Assembly: GCF_019059575.1 (NCBI RefSeq) | Contig: NW_024881845.1 | Span: 372,001 to 436,000 of the forward strand | Direction of reading: 5' to 3' | DNA length: 64,000 nt | Source of the DNA: Amphibalanus amphitrite | Lineage: Eukaryota > Arthropoda > Thecostraca > Balanomorpha > Balanidae | In this document: in pieces, positions 59,301 to 64,000 of the stretch | Numbering within the stretch: the first letter of the stretch is position 1 | How the letters are laid out: each line of letters starts with the position of its first letter | Translations under genes and position numbers: made by a program | Notes under the pieces: model-generated | The model's input: only the letters and a program-made list of their open reading frames with translations | Databases searched by the model: none | What the model was told of the DNA's origin: nothing

Positions 59301-62300
59301 CGCTGAGGAAGTTTTGGCCGGCCGGCGTGGGCGTCCAGCAACATAAGCGGTCATCTGTTGAGTCGATGCCAAATATGTGTCTGTGTGGAAGCGGCGGCTC
59401 GGCGGGGGTGCGCCATGCCAATTGCCATGTTTGGCGTGACTCATCCCCAACCCTGTCGTAGTGGTGGTCATATGTCTGAGCTCTGGCCGCAGTGTCTGCT
59501 GGTGGACTGTGCTGGCGGCGGTGCGGCAGACGATGCCAAGATTCACGGGCCGGCTCTAGGCAACTCTTCATTGATGGTCGGCCCGGTGCCTCCCTCTCTC
59601 GAGTTTCCTTTCAGTTGATACTCTTGCTGGGAACTCCGCTCTGCCCACTTGCGACATTACATTGCATGGAGTGTCCAGGAATAGAGTCATCAAAGGGACT
59701 GCCCTGAATATCGGACCGGTCCTCAGGTGCGGCCCACGCCTCACCCTCGTTGGTCTGTCTGTGTGTCTGCCTTTATAATTGTCTGTGTGTGTATTTGTGC
59801 ATGTATGTGTGCATACAAACGTCGATCGACTCATGCAGGCAGGACTGGGTTGTTGACCCGACGACTCTGTTGATTCTGTTACTGGTGACGTCAGGGCCGG
59901 TGGTGTCCCCTCAAAGTGACGAATTCGGCCGCTGGCACCGTCAGTGGGACCACAATCCTCTTTCACCGCAGGAATTTCGTGGCTGACTTCGGTAGGGGTG
60001 ATAGGGGGCTTAGAGAGTAGCTCGGGATATTTCAAACTCTCTCGATCATTAGAGGGCAAAACGAGGCAAAGGCTGCTTATGTAAAGGGTAATGTCAGCAG
60101 TTTCAGATTTATTTCTCGTTAGGATATAAGTTGAAAACAGTTTGGGCTTATCAGCTTGCTCAGATCTTGTAGCTGTGTTTAATATGACCGGATTGGATAT
60201 GTTCTACCCCAACAGTCGTCCCGTCGACCCGTTCGCCGGTATGTTCATTTGGCCTTAATGTTTTCTGCGTCCAACTGACTTACTGATTGCATATCCTTTG
60301 TTGGCCATGCTTCTGCTCTGCCAGTGTGTCCTTAGCTGCCAGCTTTCATTCCTTCATCCGTGCTCACACGGCTTTTGCAGGGCTACTTACGTGTACCGCC
60401 TGCCTGCCTGCCTACCTGTCCTGTGTTTCTACCTATCTCCGTTTCTCCTCCTGCTGTCATACCCTATCACCTACCCTTACATACGATTCCCAGTTCCTGT
60501 CCGCCCCCCCCCCCCCGCTGTTCTCCGCACTCGTTACCCATCCCAGTTACCGACACGCCCTAATCCTTGATCCTCTGTCCGTCCTCAGACGTTGACTCGT
60601 CGAGACCGACGCTCTCACTCCTCCTGTATGTCGGCATCGACGAGGAGCGTGAGGAGGCTTGGGGGGGCATATAATGGATCATGGAACAAGACTGCTCATT
60701 TGAGCATGACGATGCACAGTCTGAGTCTGGAAACGGCTGAGATGGTGAGAGTCTGTGCAGGTATGATATTGATGCGCGGAAGGGGATTGACTGAGCAGTA
60801 AGCACTGAATAGCTGCAGTGAGACTCAAGCTGCTGATCAGCTGCATACTTCTCTGTATTTAAAGAAGTTTGTGGATTAGCATATCGGTGGCATGCGCGAC
60901 TTGTGTGCATTAAAAAAAACCGGTTTAATGTGCATGGGGAGCGAGGGAGGGTAAATGGCAAAAGTAGAGCGTGATGCCCACTGCATCCGTACATTGTATT
61001 TATTTTCCTGGCCATTACCATACACCGTTGTTCGGTGTATACCAGCACGCAAGGAGCTCTGCTAACCTTACATTCACCGGCTGAGTCATGCACATTGCTT
61101 GGAAATTCTGTCCCGCGAAAAGTACCAGTTTCCCTAATAATTTACCTGTCAGGGCTATGTTCACTATAAATTTTGTTGTGTTTTGCTGCTCAAATGCGGT
61201 TAACTTGTCATTGAAACTGAGTGACTGGGCGTATTTTATATGCGTAGATTATGTAGACCGTTTTGCGTAGCATATGCTTGGGATGTTATCACTAGTGTGC
61301 TATACCGGGTGGCCCAGAAAAAACGTTCCCAACTTTAAATCAATATTTCTCAGAAAGTGATAAAGATACAATATTGAAACTTACAATAATCAATGCGGCA
61401 CACATTTTCAGTAAATGGTGTGATTTTCATGGTGTTCGGTAAATTACTTTTTAAACGGTTCGTGTTTCAAGCATGCCATGTAAAAATTACTTTTTTGTTC
61501 CGATGTTTACTAAAAAAATGTGATTGAACGGGTCACTTTCTCCCCGCGGCACCGCGGCCTAGAGCCATGACTTCTACTGGCAGCTAGTCTCATTGATGGT
61601 TCGGGTCTCAGGATGACACATTCCCTCAGGCAACCACGATGGCTCTGTGCCAGCGGCATCGGAAGAAGTTTCCAGTTTTCTAACCATCTTGTGGCTCAAA
61701 TGTTTTCCTGGCTGACATTCCTGGGAAAAGGTAGCTTTTCAACCAGTTTTTTGTCATCTGCTGGCAATGTTGTTTTTCATAAGCTATTCTGTGGTCTTCT
61801 GGCACAGGAACCAGTCTACTTTAATTTGTTTTCCTTATCCGGTCGATTTACTGTTTGATCTACTGAAAGGAGGGTAATCAGCAGTAATCCATGCACTGTG
61901 CCACTCCTGCTCGAAACATGATTTGGTGTTGAAACGAATGGCATCCATCATGAGCAAGTATTTGAATATTTGGCACATATGTGAGACAAAAATATTTAAA
62001 ATAAGAGCATACGTGTTGGTCTCATTCACGTGCTCTTGTGGTGCTGTGGGGCTGTTCACCACATATCAGTGCCAAAGTCCAAAGTTTTTTTTTCTTTTTT
62101 TATAACATAGGACGTCTAATCCAATCATCACTATCGTTTGACATCGGCAAAAAAAGCAAAAACGTCTTGCTTAATTCAACTCAAGATTCCCAGCTTGAGA
62201 ATGACGGTATCGTTACGGTCCAAGGGCGGACATCGATACAAGTGGCGCTACTCTAGCGGTAAATCTGAGAACTACTGACCGATCTCGGGTCATGTGACCT

Positions 62301-62404
62301 TGACCGGCTCCTGAGATTAGGGTCACGTGACGCTCGTGCCGTCGGCGACCGCTTCGAAGCGAAAATTCAAGTTTGCAGTGGAACTTTGCATAGACGGACA
62401 CCAA
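56354..62404. other. Interval without a recognised gene
   Basis: GGTCA-containing TE fragments lie at about 57075-57190 and a GC-rich patch at 58320-58480. A GT-rich tract lies at about 59755-59815, a pyrimidine-rich tract at about 60290-60600, and a solitary mariner-like end, TACCGGGTGGCCCAGAAAAA, at about 61304. No convincing exon was found. Confidence 0.35.
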
Positions 62405-64000
62405 TGACATATGATTCTAGATTAGCATTCGATATAGCGTTTAATTATACACAGAATGACACTAAATTTAAGAGATTATCTGCCATCACTTCATCGCACT
62501 TTTTGTGGAACAGAAAGAATGTCGAGGCGACGTTGCATGTTAACGCAATGGGAGCGTAGCAGGGCGGCGTGCGATATGTACAGATTTATTGCTTTTGCCA
62601 ACAAGCAAGGCAATAGTAAATTGAATCTAGAATCACGTTTGATACTAAATTTACCGGGCTATTCAATGGTACTAATCATTCGAAGAATTAAAGTAACATC
62701 TCGTCGCACATTTCAATTTCCCTACTCGTTAATATTTCCCGGCTTGCCTATTCGGCATTGCTCGCCCAACAACCATAACCTTCGAGGTTCGCACCAGGTT
62801 TTGATATCGATGAGCAAAATGATGTGCAGATTCTAGATAGCTGTTTAGTAAAGCAATCAATTCTAAACAATATGACACTGCTGAAAAGGATAATTCTGCT
62901 ATCACTTCACCGCACTATTTGTGAAATAGAAGGATGTTACATCGTTTCGCGAGAGGAGTGGGGCCCCGCGACGAACGATGTAGGTATGCTACTTGATTGT
63001 TTGTTGCCATAAACAAAGGAATAATACGTTGGTTCTATAATCGTGTCCGGGAATACATTTTACGGGCTTTTTAATGATACCGGCTATTCGAGGAATGAGA
63101 ATGATAACTCGTCGCAGATTTTATTTTTCCTACTTGTCTTTATTTGGAGGACCATGAGCACTGCTGGCCATACATAAGCTTTTATCAATTTTTATTGGCG
63201 TGCACTATAAAATGTCGATTCTAGACAAGCATTCGGTACAGCGTTCAATTCTACACAGAATGATACCAAATTCGAGGGATTATCCGCCATCACTTCATCG
63301 CACTTTTTGTGGAACAGAAGGAGTGTCGAGCCGACGTTGCATTTTAATGCAATGGGTGCGTTCAGGGCGGCGTGCGATGTGTGCAGATTTATTGCTTTTG
63401 CCAACAAGCAAGGCAATGGTGAATTCAATCAATAATCTTCGAGTTCGCACCAAGTTTTCATGTTGATGCGCACAATGAAATGCAGAATCTAGATGGCTGT
63501 TCAATAAAGTGCTCAATTCTACACAACATGGCACTACTGAAAAGGATAAATCGGCTATCACTTCTCCGCACTATTTGTGCAACAAAAGGATAATGCATAT
63601 ATTTGCGATGGGAGCGGGGCGCCGCCAGGAACGATGCATAGGTACTAATTGATTGTTTGTTGCCAAAAATAAGGGAATGGTACATTGGTTCTAGAATCGC
63701 ATCTTGGAACACATTTTACGGGCTATTAAATACTACTGATTATTCGAAGAATGAACATGACATCTCGTCGCAGATTTCATGTTGCCTATTTGTTTTTATT
63801 GAGAGGCCCATCGGGCACTGCTGGCTATACATTCTTCAATTCTGGCATATAGCTTCTATCAATTTCTTATGGACGTGCACGATGAAATGTCGATTCTAGA
63901 CAAGCATTAGATTCAGCGTTCAATTCTACACAGAATGACACCAAATTCGAGGGATTATCCGCCATCACGTCATCGCACTTTTTGTGGAACAGAAGGAGTG
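62405..64000 (+). repeat. Satellite array of alternating ~400-bp monomers, open at window end
   Basis: Type A monomers start near 62411, 63210 and 63889 (GATTCTAGA...GCACTTTTTGTGGAACAGAA). Type B monomers start near 62819 and 63479 (CACTATTTGTG...). Spacing is about 408, 391, 269 and 410 bp. The second A copy lacks roughly 130 bp. A and B share landmarks such as TCTCGTCGCA and ACGGGCT, so they are diverged versions of one monomer. Short frames here are not genes. Confidence 0.8.

Noticed and set aside
62405-64000. CRISPR-like regularly spaced repeats
   Set aside because: Units are about 400 bp, diverged and contiguous in a eukaryotic context: satellite DNA.

Overview
The window looks like animal nuclear DNA, most likely from an arthropod such as a crustacean. 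The lineage is inferred, not proven. The genes are split by spliceosomal introns with clear GT..AG sites, exons are GC-rich, and most of the sequence is repeats and mobile elements. No prokaryotic operon, rRNA, canonical tRNA gene or CRISPR array is visible.

Two cellular genes can be supported, both on the minus strand. At the low end (1-5126, running off the window) is an RNA-binding protein of the A1CF/RBM46/RBM47 family. One exon carries RRM1 and RRM2; after a 4.0 kb intron, a second exon begins RRM3. At 11331-17522 lies a four-exon sugar-transporter-like MFS gene of the NaGLT1/MFSD4B type. Its last exon inserts about 725 Ser/Thr/Pro/Glu-rich residues with several N-glycosylation sequons between TM5 and TM6, giving an unusual 1198-residue product.

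The rest is a dense record of transposition. TTAA-flanked piggyBac-like non-autonomous elements lie at 195-1152, 1927-2412, 36852-37742 and 37739-38919, with a related inverted composite at 6626-8676. Three hAT-type elements with perfect 8-bp target duplications lie at 18213-18877, 19227-19998 and 21442-24119. There are also a tRNA-derived SINE (17709-18040), a nearly full-length non-LTR retrotransposon (25711-29192), a 1.6 kb foldback palindrome inserted in a 72-bp minisatellite (43733-45355), a second inverted-repeat element (45597-46034) and an internally deleted Tc1/mariner element (47478-48416).

The youngest element is an LTR retrotransposon (51906-56348). It has two LTRs that read as identical, a 5-bp target duplication, open gag and pol frames, and a correctly phased -1 slippery heptamer joining them. 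The high end (about 62405-64000) enters a satellite array of alternating, diverged 400-bp monomers.

The stretches between these elements (8.7-11.3, 29.2-36.8, 38.9-43.5, 48.4-51.9 and 56.4-62.4 kb) hold minisatellites, strand-skewed pyrimidine tracts and GC-rich islands. I recognise no gene in them. They may be intergenic DNA or introns of genes whose exons lie outside the window.
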